NCBI GenBank assembly: GCA_949361645.1
Contig: OX442417.1
Span: 5,662,700 to 5,726,699 of the forward strand
Length of the DNA stretch: 64,000 bases
Source: Spongilla lacustris
Lineage: Eukaryota > Porifera > Demospongiae > Spongillida > Spongillidae
Direction: 5' to 3'
This document shows, in pieces, positions 34,690 to 44,550 of this stretch. The notes beneath the pieces are model-generated. The model saw nothing but the letters and a program-made list of their open reading frames with translations. It ran no database searches and was not told where the DNA came from. Position numbers and translations under genes: made by a program. Within the stretch, counting starts at the first letter, position 1. Each line of letters opens with the position of its first letter.

Positions 34690-36775
34690 CGCCCTTATGA
34701 AGTACCCTGAAACTTTTATAATATAACTGAGATAGTTTTGGCTGTTAGATTTTCAATAAAACTCGTGGTGCCGCGATTCCTAGCTCATGCAGTATGCGTT
34801 TTGAATATTGCAATATTTCCGCGATGTTTGACGCCATTGACCTCTCCTACCTAGCTTAACCTGGCTTACTTGAATCGCGATGCCATTTTAACTCTTTAGC
34901 CCACCATCCAACACTCTTGACTCCATTAGGCTGTGCTGTCTAGTGAAGACACATGTATGGTATTACTGTTATTGAGCATATTGCATCTACGTATACGTAA
35001 GCTTAAGTAGGAAGTGTTGCACTCTGAATTTGAGGAAAGACCTTTAAGTAGTGTTCCTTCACAATGCACGTAAGCCTGTCTAATGGATTGGGGGTGGTTT
35101 TATACGTAGCTGCAAGGTTGAACTGGGAGTGCATGGACTTGGTCATCAACCCACATCTGGCTTTGCATGGTGGGAACGAATCCAATCCACCCTTGATCTC
35201 TTTCCCCCCTCCAGAAACAGCAAACTGAAAATGGAGTCAATTCTACCTCCAAGTTATCACCGACTAGTGATTTGAAAGAACCTGCTGTACCAAGGCTAAC
35301 TCCTGCCTCCTTCAACCACCTGCAATAGTAAGTGGCCTGTGAAATCCAAATCCATCCATATATGCAGCTGCATAAAGGAGCACCAATTGCATCACAAAGG
35401 GTTGTGGGAGGGGCCAATAATAGCATGATCAGTGTTATTGTATATGTACTGAGTTAATACCTTCTCAGCATTCTATGGCAACCCCAAATCAGCCTTGAGT
35501 GCCAGCCCTATGCCTTTGGTGATCCCTGCAGACTTCAGCAAAAGCTCTTCCGTTCTGTCCAAGGATTTCAGTTCAGTCTCAAATATGACAGTGGAGCTCT
35601 CTGCACCTAGTGCTACTCATTTCATTAGCCCGATGCTTCCTGCTGCATTTACTGAGCTGGCTGATGGCTGCTCGTGGCTGTGTCATCCACATACTGGAAA
35701 AAAGACCATGTGTTAGTTTGATATATAGTAACATTGCATGTATGTACTTACTGCTCCTCCTGTAGGTACTGCTGTTTTGAAGACGTTCATGTACAACTTG
35801 TGCTGCTATCATTAACTGTGGCTTGTTGTGCTGACTGCAATGGGGTGTGTTGTAAGCTGGGGACAACATCTGTCCCACAATGCATCACTATGTCACAAAG
35901 CAACTGAACATGCTGTTTGAGCTCGGCGGGCTGAAGAGTGGTGACTGAGTAGCAGCAGGGGCACTTCAGTCGTACAGTGACACAAATCCACTCCTTAAGA
36001 CACCAGCCACAAACATAGGCATGGCATGGTAGCTGTATTGGTTGATGTAGCAGTCCAAATAAATTGGACACATAACTGTGTCTACCATTGACAATATGTT
36101 AACACAGAAGGCATAGGTACTTTGGTGATAATAGCAGGTGGAGCAAGTGCATCTATCACAGCCATCATGCCTTTTGGTGTGCATACCATAGCTACTGACT
36201 TTGAGGCAGCCTGCAATCGTATTACTTGAAATGGTACATTATGGCTTGTAAAATGGTTTACATACCTACAACATAACATCATGTTTTGCACATGTACTTA
36301 TGAATCCTGAACCAGTTTTATGGCTGCACTTGGCACTTGTATTGGTTCTTTTACACCACCTGCATTGCCTTATGGCACAATGTGCAGAACAATTGTGGGT
36401 GGATCTCTGGTTGAGACACTGATGTCAAATGCAACCAATAGCTATAGACTATCACTGTAGGCTCTGCACTGGTATGTAGGCTCTGCACTGCTGGTATGTA
36501 GGCCCTGCACTGGTATGTAGGCTCTTGCTTTGTTGGTTTCCCCTTGGCTTTGACTCCTTTTTGAAGTTTGCACCGCCAATCGGCATTTGTGGTAGGATTC
36601 TATAGCTATTTATGAGGTGGTGCGCATTATTCATGAAGCGGATGGTGTGTTATTATGGATTTCTGCGAGTCGCAGGAACTGCGGCACCACGAGTAAAACG
36701 CATATTCTTACGTGAAAAAGGTTGATTGTTCCACTTTTGCGTCTTTTTGTACCACTTATAAGGGCGGAAAAAAAG
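34690..36775. mobile_element. Candidate DNA transposon with imperfect inverted ends around a RING-finger remnant
   Basis: Near the left end CCGCCCTTATGAAGTACC and ACTCGTGGTGCCGCGATTCC, and near the right end their reverse complements (GGTACCACTTATAAGGGCGG with small gaps; GGAACTGCGGCACCACGAGT), lie in mirrored order at 34695-34790 and 36675-36770. The interior carries the minus-strand coding remnant listed below. Target duplication and exact ends are not established. Alternative: two unrelated copies of a small repeat. Confidence 0.5.
35003..36291 (-). pseudogene. Degenerate gene with RING finger-like domain
   Basis: Around 36010-36080 the minus strand reads VDTVMCPIYLD, then after a frame change PIQLPCHAYVCGWCLKEW and, with a further 10-15 residues, CPCC. 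Together they look like a RING finger with its second Cys replaced by Tyr and a frameshift in the middle. Downstream frames (35580-35870 and 35003-35426) contain stretches such as LEVELTPFSV and NPLDRLTCIVKEHYLKVF that I do not recognise. A RING E3-like role is known for the domain; here it is probably inactive. It lies inside the candidate TIR element. Confidence 0.45.
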
Positions 36776-37300
36776 ATACGAAGGTCAGACTGAAAGGCAT
36801 TTTTCGCGCCATTTGGAGAGTACAATATGCGCGTGGCAAAGTGTACAATCACGCTACGCGTTGGGACATGCGTTTAAGTGAAAATAAAAACCAAACTAGT
36901 TTTACTAGTTGGAAATGGTTTCAAGATGTGCATTACAGCTACTCGTTTTGCATTTTTGATCGGTGAACTTTTAATGAGATGACGGCTAGCCATGTTTGAC
37001 TTGAACCGTAAATAATGTCACTGTGTTCTATTTATAAGCCTTTTGTCCACTCGAAACAGCCGTGTCTGTTCTATCCGTGAGTATCCGTGAGAGTAATTAA
37101 GTATTTGCGTGAGAGATACCGTGAGATATGGAAAACAGCGCCATATGAATGACGCATTACTACAACTACTCAACACATACACAATGACAATGATTAACAC
37201 GCATTTTCAGTACAAATCACTTGTTGGCAACCACTAGATGAGCATTATTGTAGGTTAAAGTTGCACGTTTTGCAGCCTGGATTAGCTCTTTGGGCGGCTA
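36776..37300. other. Spacer with CGTGAGA repeats
   Basis: Includes CGTGTCTGTTCTATCCGTGAG and repeated CGTGAGAG near 37060-37125, which match the terminal region of the hAT family described at 54162-55249. No gene supported. Confidence 0.5.
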
Positions 37301-38196
37301 ATATTTTTGGGGAGGGCCAACTTAGTTGTTATAATGCTTCCCAATGTCTGCTCAGGATCCAGATTTGGTCCCGTGAGATGTAATTGCTTGTTCGTGAGAC
37401 TGTGAGATGAATGCCAAATCCATGCAACTCACGAAAAATCCGTGAGAGTTGACGTGTCTGCTGTAGGGTGACCTTCCACAGCTCCCCGAAGCGTTAATGT
37501 ACATGCTGATGTAAACTGTACTGACCTGTCTCCCCTGTCTTTCGTGTTTTGGTCACGGCGCCGTTGTGGACAATTCCTACGTACGTGGCCAGGTTTTCCG
37601 CATTCCCAGCATGAGCCCCTGAACGAACGTGGCCCTGTCTTTCCCTTGCGGAAGGTATCCAGTTGTTGCGACAGGGATTTAACTTGCTCGACCAGTTCCT
37701 GATAATTCCCACTATCCGTGTGAGGTCCCGCACCATCTCCCTCACAACAGTCCAGAGTCTTTGTGACGCCTGCCGCTGTCTTCTCAGTCTGAAAGGAGTT
37801 CAGTGCCGATTCAACAGACTCCATCCTGCAGGCCAACTCAATAGCAGCTTCCAGTGTATCCACTTGTTCTTGCAGAAGCTTAAGCTTAAGCCTTAAAACC
37901 TGGCCACGACGTAGGAATTGTCCACAACGGCGCCGTGACCAAAACACGAAAGACAGGGGAGACAGGTCAGTACAGTTTACATCAGCAGTTGCATGTACAT
38001 TAACGCTTCGGGGAGCTGTGGAAGGTCACCCTACAGCAGACACGTCAACTCTCACGGATTTTTCGTGAGTTGCACGGATTTGGCATTCATCTCACAGTCT
38101 CGCGAACAAGCAATTACATCTCACGGGACCAAATCTGGATCCTGAGCAGACATTGGGAAGCATTATAACAACTAAGTTGGCCCTCCCCAAAAATAT
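37301..38196. repeat. Large foldback palindrome around a gag fragment
   Basis: The left arm (37301-about 37592) and right arm (about 37899-38196) are reverse complements with few differences, from ATATTTTTGGGGAGGGCC at the left to GGCCCTCCCCAAAAATAT at the right. The centre (about 37593-37898) is single-copy gag sequence. Both arms contain a hAT-type terminus (at 37460 and 38037). Confidence 0.9.
37429..37947 (-). pseudogene. Ty3/gypsy gag C-terminal part with zinc knuckle
   Basis: Contains a CCHC zinc knuckle, CWECGKPGHVRRNCPQ, after a coiled-coil-like stretch (LEAAIELACRMESVESALNS). In LTR retrotransposons this part of Gag binds the element RNA. The N-terminal residues of this open frame are made by the inverted right arm and are not real gag. 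The end of the frame runs into a hAT terminus after the gag sequence stops at about 37461. Confidence 0.8.
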
Positions 38197-39485
38197 CCCT
38201 ACCCCCTGTGCTACGCCCTACAACTATACCTTACGGAGATCACCTTTTGAATGGACTCCACCCAACTATTCCTTACAGCAAACAGTGTCAACCATGGAGT
38301 GGGCCCGCTTATTAATACACTCCACGCTACTCTGTACGATTGAGTGGACTCCACCCTACCCTCTGTGCTAAGCCCAGCGAACAGTGTCAACCATGGAGTG
38401 GGCCTTCTTTTTAATGGAATACACCCTACCCTGTAGAATTGAGTGGACTCCACCCTACCCCCTGTGCTACGCCCTACAACTATTTCTTACAGCGAACAAT
38501 GTCAACAATGGTGTGGGCTCTCTTATTAAAGCACTCCACCCTACTCTGTACGATTGAGTGCAGTCCACCCTACCCTCTGTGTACGCCCTACAACTATTTC
38601 TTACAGCAAACAGTGTCAACCATGGAGTGGGCCCTCTTATTAATGCAGTCTATCCTACTATGTACAATTGAGGGGACTCCACCCTATACCCCCTGTTTTA
38701 CACCCTACAACTATTCCTTACGAGATCTCCTTTTGAATGGACTCCACCCTACTCTGTACGATCGAGTGGACTCCACCCTACTTCTGTGCTACGCCCAGCG
38801 AACAGTGTCAACCATGGAGTGGGCCCTCTTATTAAAGCACTCCACCCTACTCTGTACGATTGAGTGGAGTCCACCCTACCCTCTGTGTACGCCCTACAAC
38901 TATTTCTTACAGCAAACAGTGTCAACCATGGAGTGGGCCCTCTTATTAATGCAGTCTATCCTACTCTGTACAATTGAGTGGACTCCACCCTATACCCCCT
39001 GTTTTACACCCTACAACTATTCCTTACGAGATCTCCTTTTGAATGGACTCCACCCTACTCTGTACGATTGAGTGGACTCCACCCTACTTCTGTGCTATGC
39101 CCAGCGAACAGTGTCAAACCATGGAGTGGGCCCTCTTATTAATGCACTCCACCCTACTCTGTACGATTGGACTCCACCCTACACTCTGTGCTACACCCTA
39201 CAACTATTTCTTACAGAGATCACCTTTTGAATGGACTCCACCCTACCCTGTACTATTCAGTGGACTCCGTCCTAGTACCCTGTACTGCACCCTACCCCCC
39301 CCCCCCCCCCCTGTATTGCTTATAGCAAACAATGTCAGCCATGGATTGGACCCTCTTATTAATGGACTGCACCCTAGGTCCTGTACTATTGAGTGGAATC
39401 CACCCTACCCCTTACAGCGAACAAAGTCAGCCATGAAGTGGACTCGTATTTTAGTGGACTCCATCCTACCTTGTGCTGGTCTTAC
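38197..39485 (+). repeat. Satellite of about 115-bp units (forward block)
   Basis: About a dozen units containing GTGTCAACCATGGAGTGGGC, ACTCCACCCTACTCTGTACG and TACGCCCTACAACTATT. Unit spacing varies (99, 114, 115 and about 200 bp with an extra ACCTTTTGAATGGACTCC block). Long open frames across it are repeat artefacts. A poly-C run sits at about 39296-39311. Confidence 0.92.
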
Positions 39486-39663
39486 AGCTACTCCTTAATG
39501 ATCGCCTGAACACTTTTGTTGAACCTTATGCTAAGACTGCTACATGTACATGAGTATGTCAAGTTTGCATATGATATACATACGTGTAGCTATTGGTTAT
39601 CGTATTGGTGTTCACTGGTACATGAGCCAGGTAGTATGGTAGTTGCCTTAAAACATATATGAA

Positions 39664-39800
39664 CCTTACTAGCCCTGTCAGACCAACAAAGATCAGAGAT
39701 AGGGCTAGTAATGATATTCACCGTTAGTACAACAGCTCTGCTTAGTGGTGAATGTCATTACTAGCCCTATCTTTATGATCTTGGTTAGTCTGGCTATGGG
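39664..39800. repeat. Foldback element, about 55-bp arms
   Basis: GATAGGGCTAGTAATGATATTCACC pairs with GGTGAATGTCATTACTAGCCC (trimmed here), and AGACCAACAAAGATC with GATCTTGGTTAGTCT, leaving a short loop. It lies between the two oppositely oriented satellite blocks. Confidence 0.7.
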
Positions 39801-39889
39801 GTACCTAGGCAAGGTACCAAAACTTTATCATAAGCTTAGCAGTCATACATACATGTACAACAAGGTTCAACAAAGGTAGGGCACAGCAT

Positions 39890-40390
39890 AGAAGTCTACA
39901 TGTAGGTTCCACTCCATAGTGAGGGGTCTCTACTATTAGGTCCACTCCATACTTGTCTGCAGTCTTTTGGACATACCTCTCTGTGGATGGAGTCCACTCA
40001 ATCGTACAGTGTAGGTTGGAGTGCAGTAATGAGAGAGCCCACACCATGGTTGACACTATTCGCAGTATGGAATAGTTGTAGGGCGTAGCACAGGGGGTAG
40101 GGTGGAGTCCATTCAATTCTACAGGGTAGGGGGGATTCCATAAAAAGAAGGCCCACTCCATGGTTAACACTGTTCGCTGGGCTTAGCACAGAGGGTAGGG
40201 TGGAGTCCAGTCAATCGTACAGAGTAGCGTGGAGTGTATTAATAAGAGGGCCCACTCCATGGTTGACACTGTTCGCTGTATGGAATAGTTGCAGGGCGTA
40301 ACACAGGGGGTAGGGTGGAGACCACTGAATAGTAAAGAGTAGGGTAGAGTGTATTAATAAGAGGGCCCACTCCGTTCGCTGTAAGAAAAC
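39890..40390 (-). repeat. Satellite of about 115-bp units (inverted block)
   Basis: The same words as 38197-39485 in reverse complement, for example GGGTAGGGTGGAGTCC and GCCCACTCCATGGTTGACAC, in about four units. Confidence 0.9.
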
Positions 40391-40437
40391 TAGAGTATGA
40401 GGAAATTGATCTTGGGAGGGGCTAATGCCAGGGTCAC

Positions 40438-40706
40438 TTGGTCATAGATAATGATGACTCTTCTACATCTTTTCCTAGACATGTATTATAGTCTACTAAC
40501 TATATTCACAAGTGAGAGGTGGGTACTGGAGGGGGCGTGCCCCCTCCCGTAACAGCTAGGGGGTCTCCTGGAACCTCCCAATATCAATTTGCTTGCTGTT
40601 GCTCCTCTACCGTAGAGGAGCCGGCCACAGCAAGCAAATTGATATTGGGAGGTCCCAGGATGCCTTGGAAATGATGTAGGAGAGTCATCATTATCTTCTG
40701 ACCAAG
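40438..40706. repeat. Foldback (MITE-like) repeat
   Basis: Outer arms TTGGTCATAGATAATGATGA against TCATCATTATCTTCTGACCA, inner arms CCTCCCAATATCAATTTGCT against AGCAAATTGATATTGGGAGG. The left half includes CCCCTCCCGTAACAGCTAGG, similar to a block inside the hAT-like element at 43397-43424. Confidence 0.75.
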
Positions 40707-41487
40707 CTGCCCTGGTACTTAGCCATTGTACCAGGGCAGCTTCTGGTTAGTAACAAAAATGTTAATCCTCACACCAAAAACCATTGTTACTAGCCCATTA
40801 GCCCAATCATTCTTAACAATAATGTACTCTATTTTTTGCACAGCACTCCTATCATGAGAGTGTTCAACAAGGGGATTCTTTGGGGCAATCACTTTTCTGT
40901 CTGCATCCACCATGCTGAACAACCTTGATGAAATCCCCTTTGAAGACATTTGATATATGTGAAGGATGATGTGAAGCTGGTATGGAAAGACAATTAAGCC
41001 TGGAATGTAGTGAGGATGCTCTTGAACAACCTAGGAACCATATTTAATGCCATTCTATTACAGCCTGCAGGCCTTGCTAATACATATCCATGTGCATTGA
41101 GAAAGATAACCTACTTACGCTATCAGGTGCTAAAGCTATGATGATGTTTAGGATGGCCTAGAAAACAGCTTTTTAGCCAGTGGCAACCGACATATAGAAG
41201 CAGGTGTGAACATTTGTGCTGTTGCTGCTAACTGATCTACATGGCACAATACCTTGTTACATACAGCATTGTTATGACCTTGTGATGTACTGTGTTATTA
41301 CCAAATAGACAGGCCATTATCTCATCGGGCATAAGGAGCGTGCCAATCACATTTTGACGAGCATGTACACTGACTCCCCAACATGTAGAGGGTGAGATAA
41401 GTCCAGCCAAAATGAGGTAGGCGTGGCAGCATGGCTAAACAAGGGGGGAGAGTCTCTTACCAGAGGGGTGGGGCTGAACTTTGTATT
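40707..41487. other. Spacer with short hairpin
   Basis: AAGCTGCCCTGGTAC and GTACCAGGGCAGCTT form a hairpin at 40705-40743. No gene supported. Confidence 0.4.
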
Positions 41488-43221
41488 ATAGCTTCACGGC
41501 ATTAGCCGAATTCTCTTCCTGCAACAAAGATAGCATGCCCACTCTCTCACCAGCATACAGTTGAGAACATCACACTTGGCCTAAAATTTTTTTTCATGTG
41601 TTATCTCTTTGATTGTGATTATATCACCAACTGTAAAAGCTGAAGATAAAAAAATTATGCACTTGTATTAAGTATATACTTAGCAATGTGAACTTGAAAA
41701 ATGAAATTATTTATTGATATATGTTATTAGATAATAAACTATTTAGTGACACCCCTCCAAAACAATTTCTTCGTTGATTTTCTTCCTGAAAATGGAATGG
41801 TTTTCAACAAAATTAGGTTTATAGTTACTTCATCACTGTCTTTAGCTTTTCAGTCTTACTCGTCCAACTTTCGATCAATCGTTACAGTTTAAAGCACCAA
41901 AATGTGGTATTTTCGTTACCTTATTTGTTCGTCAATTTGTGCTCTCCAGCAAGTGCGGAATCGCTCCAAATTTTCAATATATAGCGAGCGATACATTTGA
42001 TATAGAATCAGCCTCCTTAGGTACTTGTACCGTTCAACGCAACATACAAAATCGGCTCAAAGTTGAAAGCAGCTTGGCAACGTCGCCATTTTGAGACATT
42101 TACTATGAAATAATCAATTAGTTAATAAATTATCGATGCTATTGTGGCTGAGGGCGGTGCAGACGACGTTATTTTGGACGGTGATATCGGTTCTTTTCAG
42201 AACCAATCAGAGGAAGCTTCAAGTACATGTTGTAGCAAGCGTAGCTCTAGGCGCGCTAGTGTGGAAGCTATATCTGCGTGGGCAGAACTTAAGAAGAAAT
42301 GGAAATCTTCGCGAGAAAATCGCACAACCGGGATTACCAAAGACCAGCGGGCAGAGAAAAGGAAGAGAAGGAGCAAGTTGACTATAAAAGATGCATCTAC
42401 AGATCAACTGGATGCCTTGTCTGAATTTGTGCCTGATCTTACCGACTCCGATGCAAAGATTCTTGCTTTGCGTATGTATTACCTGGAGTTCAAGCTCAGG
42501 ACAAAGTGAGCAGAAAAGAACCGTTCCCACCGTCCAAAACAACGTCGTCTGCACCGCCCTCAGCCACAATAGCATCGATAATTTATTAACTAATTGATTA
42601 TATTCATAGTAAATATCTCAAAATGGCGACGTTGCCAAGCTGCTTTCAACTTTGAGCTGTTTTGTATGTTGCGTTGAATGGTACAAGTACCTAAGGAGGC
42701 TGATTCTATATCAAATGTATCGCTCGCTATATATTGAAAATTTGGAGCGATTTCGCACTTGCTGGAGAGCACAAATTGACGAACAAAAAAGATAACGAAA
42801 ATGGTACGTTTTGGTGTTTTAAACTGTAACGATTGATCGAAAGTTGGACGCGTAAGACTGAAAAGCTAAAGACAGTGATGAAGTATCTATAAACCTAATT
42901 TTGTTGAAAACCATTCCATTTTCAGAAAGAAAATCAACGAAGAAGTTGTTTTGGAGGGGTGTCACTAAATATTTTTTTATCTAATAACATACATCAATAA
43001 ATAATTTCATTTTTCAAGTTCACATTGCTAAGTATATATTAAATACAAGTGCATAATTTTTTTATCTTCAGCTTTTACAGTTGGTGATATAATCACAATC
43101 AAAGAGATAACACATGAAAAAAATTTTTAGGCCAAGTGTGATGTTCTCAACTGTATGCTGGTGAGAGAGTGGGCATGCTATCTTTGTTGCAGGAAGAGAA
43201 TTCGGCTAATGCCGTGAAGCC
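41488..43221. repeat. Giant foldback palindrome, about 700-bp arms
   Basis: The left arm (41488-about 42200) and right arm (about 42519-43221) are reverse complements at high identity, from GCTTCACGGCATTAGCCG at the left to CGGCTAATGCCGTGAAGC at the right. The unpaired centre (about 42200-42518) is roughly 320 bp. The outer tip of the right arm reads on into Ty3/gypsy pol, so the left arm is an inverted copy that includes a little pol sequence. Confidence 0.92.
42144..42509 (+). CDS. Unrecognised basic ORF spanning the palindrome centre
   Basis: 121 residues, rich in K and R (WAELKKKWKSSREN, RAEKRKRRSKLTIKD), with a more hydrophobic C-terminus. It covers the part of the palindrome that is not inverted. 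No known domain was recognised; it could be the only coding part of a foldback transposon or a fragment of a longer protein. Confidence 0.3.
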   Translation: MAEGGADDVILDGDIGSFQNQSEEASSTCCSKRSSRRASVEAISAWAELKKKWKSSRENRTTGITKDQRAEKRKRRSKLTIKDASTDQLDALSEFVPDLTDSDAKILALRMYYLEFKLRTK

Positions 43222-43287
43222 GGCAAGGGATGGTCAACCGGTTGCTCGGACTCAGAATGCCATAGACAAGTCAATTGGTGTGCTCCT
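43222..43287 (+). pseudogene. Ty3/gypsy pol fragment left of the hAT-like insertion
   Basis: The frame reads NSANAVKPARDGQPVARTQN up to ...GVLL, and resumes at 44088 as SDVQGLTKGEREIKA once the insertion is ignored. Confidence 0.6.
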
Positions 43288-44080
43288 CAGGGGCGGATCC
43301 AGGAATTGGGAGCGGGGGGGGGCACAGGTGAGGGTGTGGCAGGGGGTGGGGCAAAGCTGGATGCGGAGCCGCCCCGGGGAGGGTGCGGGAGGGGGGCACC
43401 CCTCCCGCCCAGCTAGGGGGTCTGGGGGAGCGCTGTAAGCTCCCCCAGCGGGGTCTGGGGCTCCGCCCCAGAAGCCAACGCTTTTTGCGTTGAAAACCCC
43501 CCCAAAAGTACGTAAAAACTGCTCCAAAAACGTTATAACTCTTCTACGTAGATAAACTCTATTATCTCTGCGTGACGTGGCACCAAAGTTGGCCGGTGGT
43601 GCACTTCGATTATCAGCATTGTGTACAAACGATTATAATATCATGCATCCAATGGCAAACCTTCTTTGCTTGGTCGCTTTCGACTCCGAGGCTCCATCTG
43701 GTCAGTCCAGAATAACTTCAACGTCAAAAGAACCAGTGAACTATAATATTAATTTTGACGGTATGGATTTGCTGCATAGGCCTACCTGCTGCTATTGAAA
43801 GATTTGACTTGTATAGGCGCCTTTGAATTCACTCAAACACACAAATTATTACAATTCCAGCTGTCGCGGACGTTTTAATTCAGAGCACGTGTATGCCTGC
43901 CCGATGTTCTAGACTGCATGGCTCCGCACCGGCTGGCACTGCTGCCTTTGCACGTACATTTAACCGTTTTCGCACATACTATTAATCGTGTAAGGCACCG
44001 CCCCTTAGCTATGAATATTTAATTTCTATTTGGCGGGGGGGGGCAGAACCCAGTTGCCCCCCCCCCCCTGGATCCGCCAC
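43288..44080. mobile_element. hAT-like non-autonomous element inside pol (793 bp)
   Basis: Left end CAGGGGCGGATCCAGG, right end CCTGGATCCGCCAC, flanked by TGCTCCT at 43281-43287 and 44081-44087. The flanking pol reading frame is continuous when the element and one repeat are removed. Interior GC-rich hairpins (GGGGGAGC/GCTCCCCC; AACGC/GCGTT) and G/C runs; no transposase. CAG-starting termini and a target repeat near 8 bp fit the hAT superfamily. Confidence 0.85.
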
Positions 44081-44087
44081 TGCTCCT

Positions 44088-44455
44088 TTCTGATGTACAA
44101 GGTTTGACTAAGGGTGAACGGGAAATTAAGGCTTAGATCTTTGTTACACACAGTGGGTGATGTAATCTCCGTTGGGGATGGGACTTGGGTCGTACAAGTA
44201 TGTTACGTCATAAAATTGACACGGGTAATACCTTGCCTATCCGGCAGCAGAGTTGCAGGTTGCCCTTTCATCAGCGCGGCGTAGTGAAGGACATGATCGA
44301 CGGGATGCTGCAGCAAGGAATCATAGAACCCTCTGAGGGTGCATGGGCGTCTCCTATTGTGTTGGCTAGAAAGAAGGACGGTTCGTTTCGATTCTGTGTT
44401 GATTTTCGTCACGTAAATGATGTCACTAAAAAGGACGTAACCCTCTTCCAAGAAT
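44088..44455 (+). pseudogene. Ty3/gypsy reverse transcriptase, N-terminal part
   Basis: Contains HKIDTGNTLPIRQQ, GIIEPSEGAWASPIVL and DGSFRFCVDFRHVN, classic start of the gypsy RT. The last codons before the ISL2EU-like insertion are one base out of frame. It continues at 47891 after the inserted element. Confidence 0.88.
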
Positions 44456-44550
44456 AGACCTTATTCGACCGCAATTATGAATAAATTATTGCGTGACTTG
44501 CATGTGACATGATTGATTGTTTATTGAGAAAGGCGTCGCCGTTATTGAGC

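Noticed and set aside
38439..39071. 210-codon open frame in the satellite
   Set aside because: Follows the satellite unit; open only because units lack stops in this frame, with no domain.
42144..42509. Gypsy Gag N-terminal region
   Set aside because: Basic composition alone; no zinc knuckle or capsid-like motif, and it sits in the centre of a palindrome, not in register with pol.
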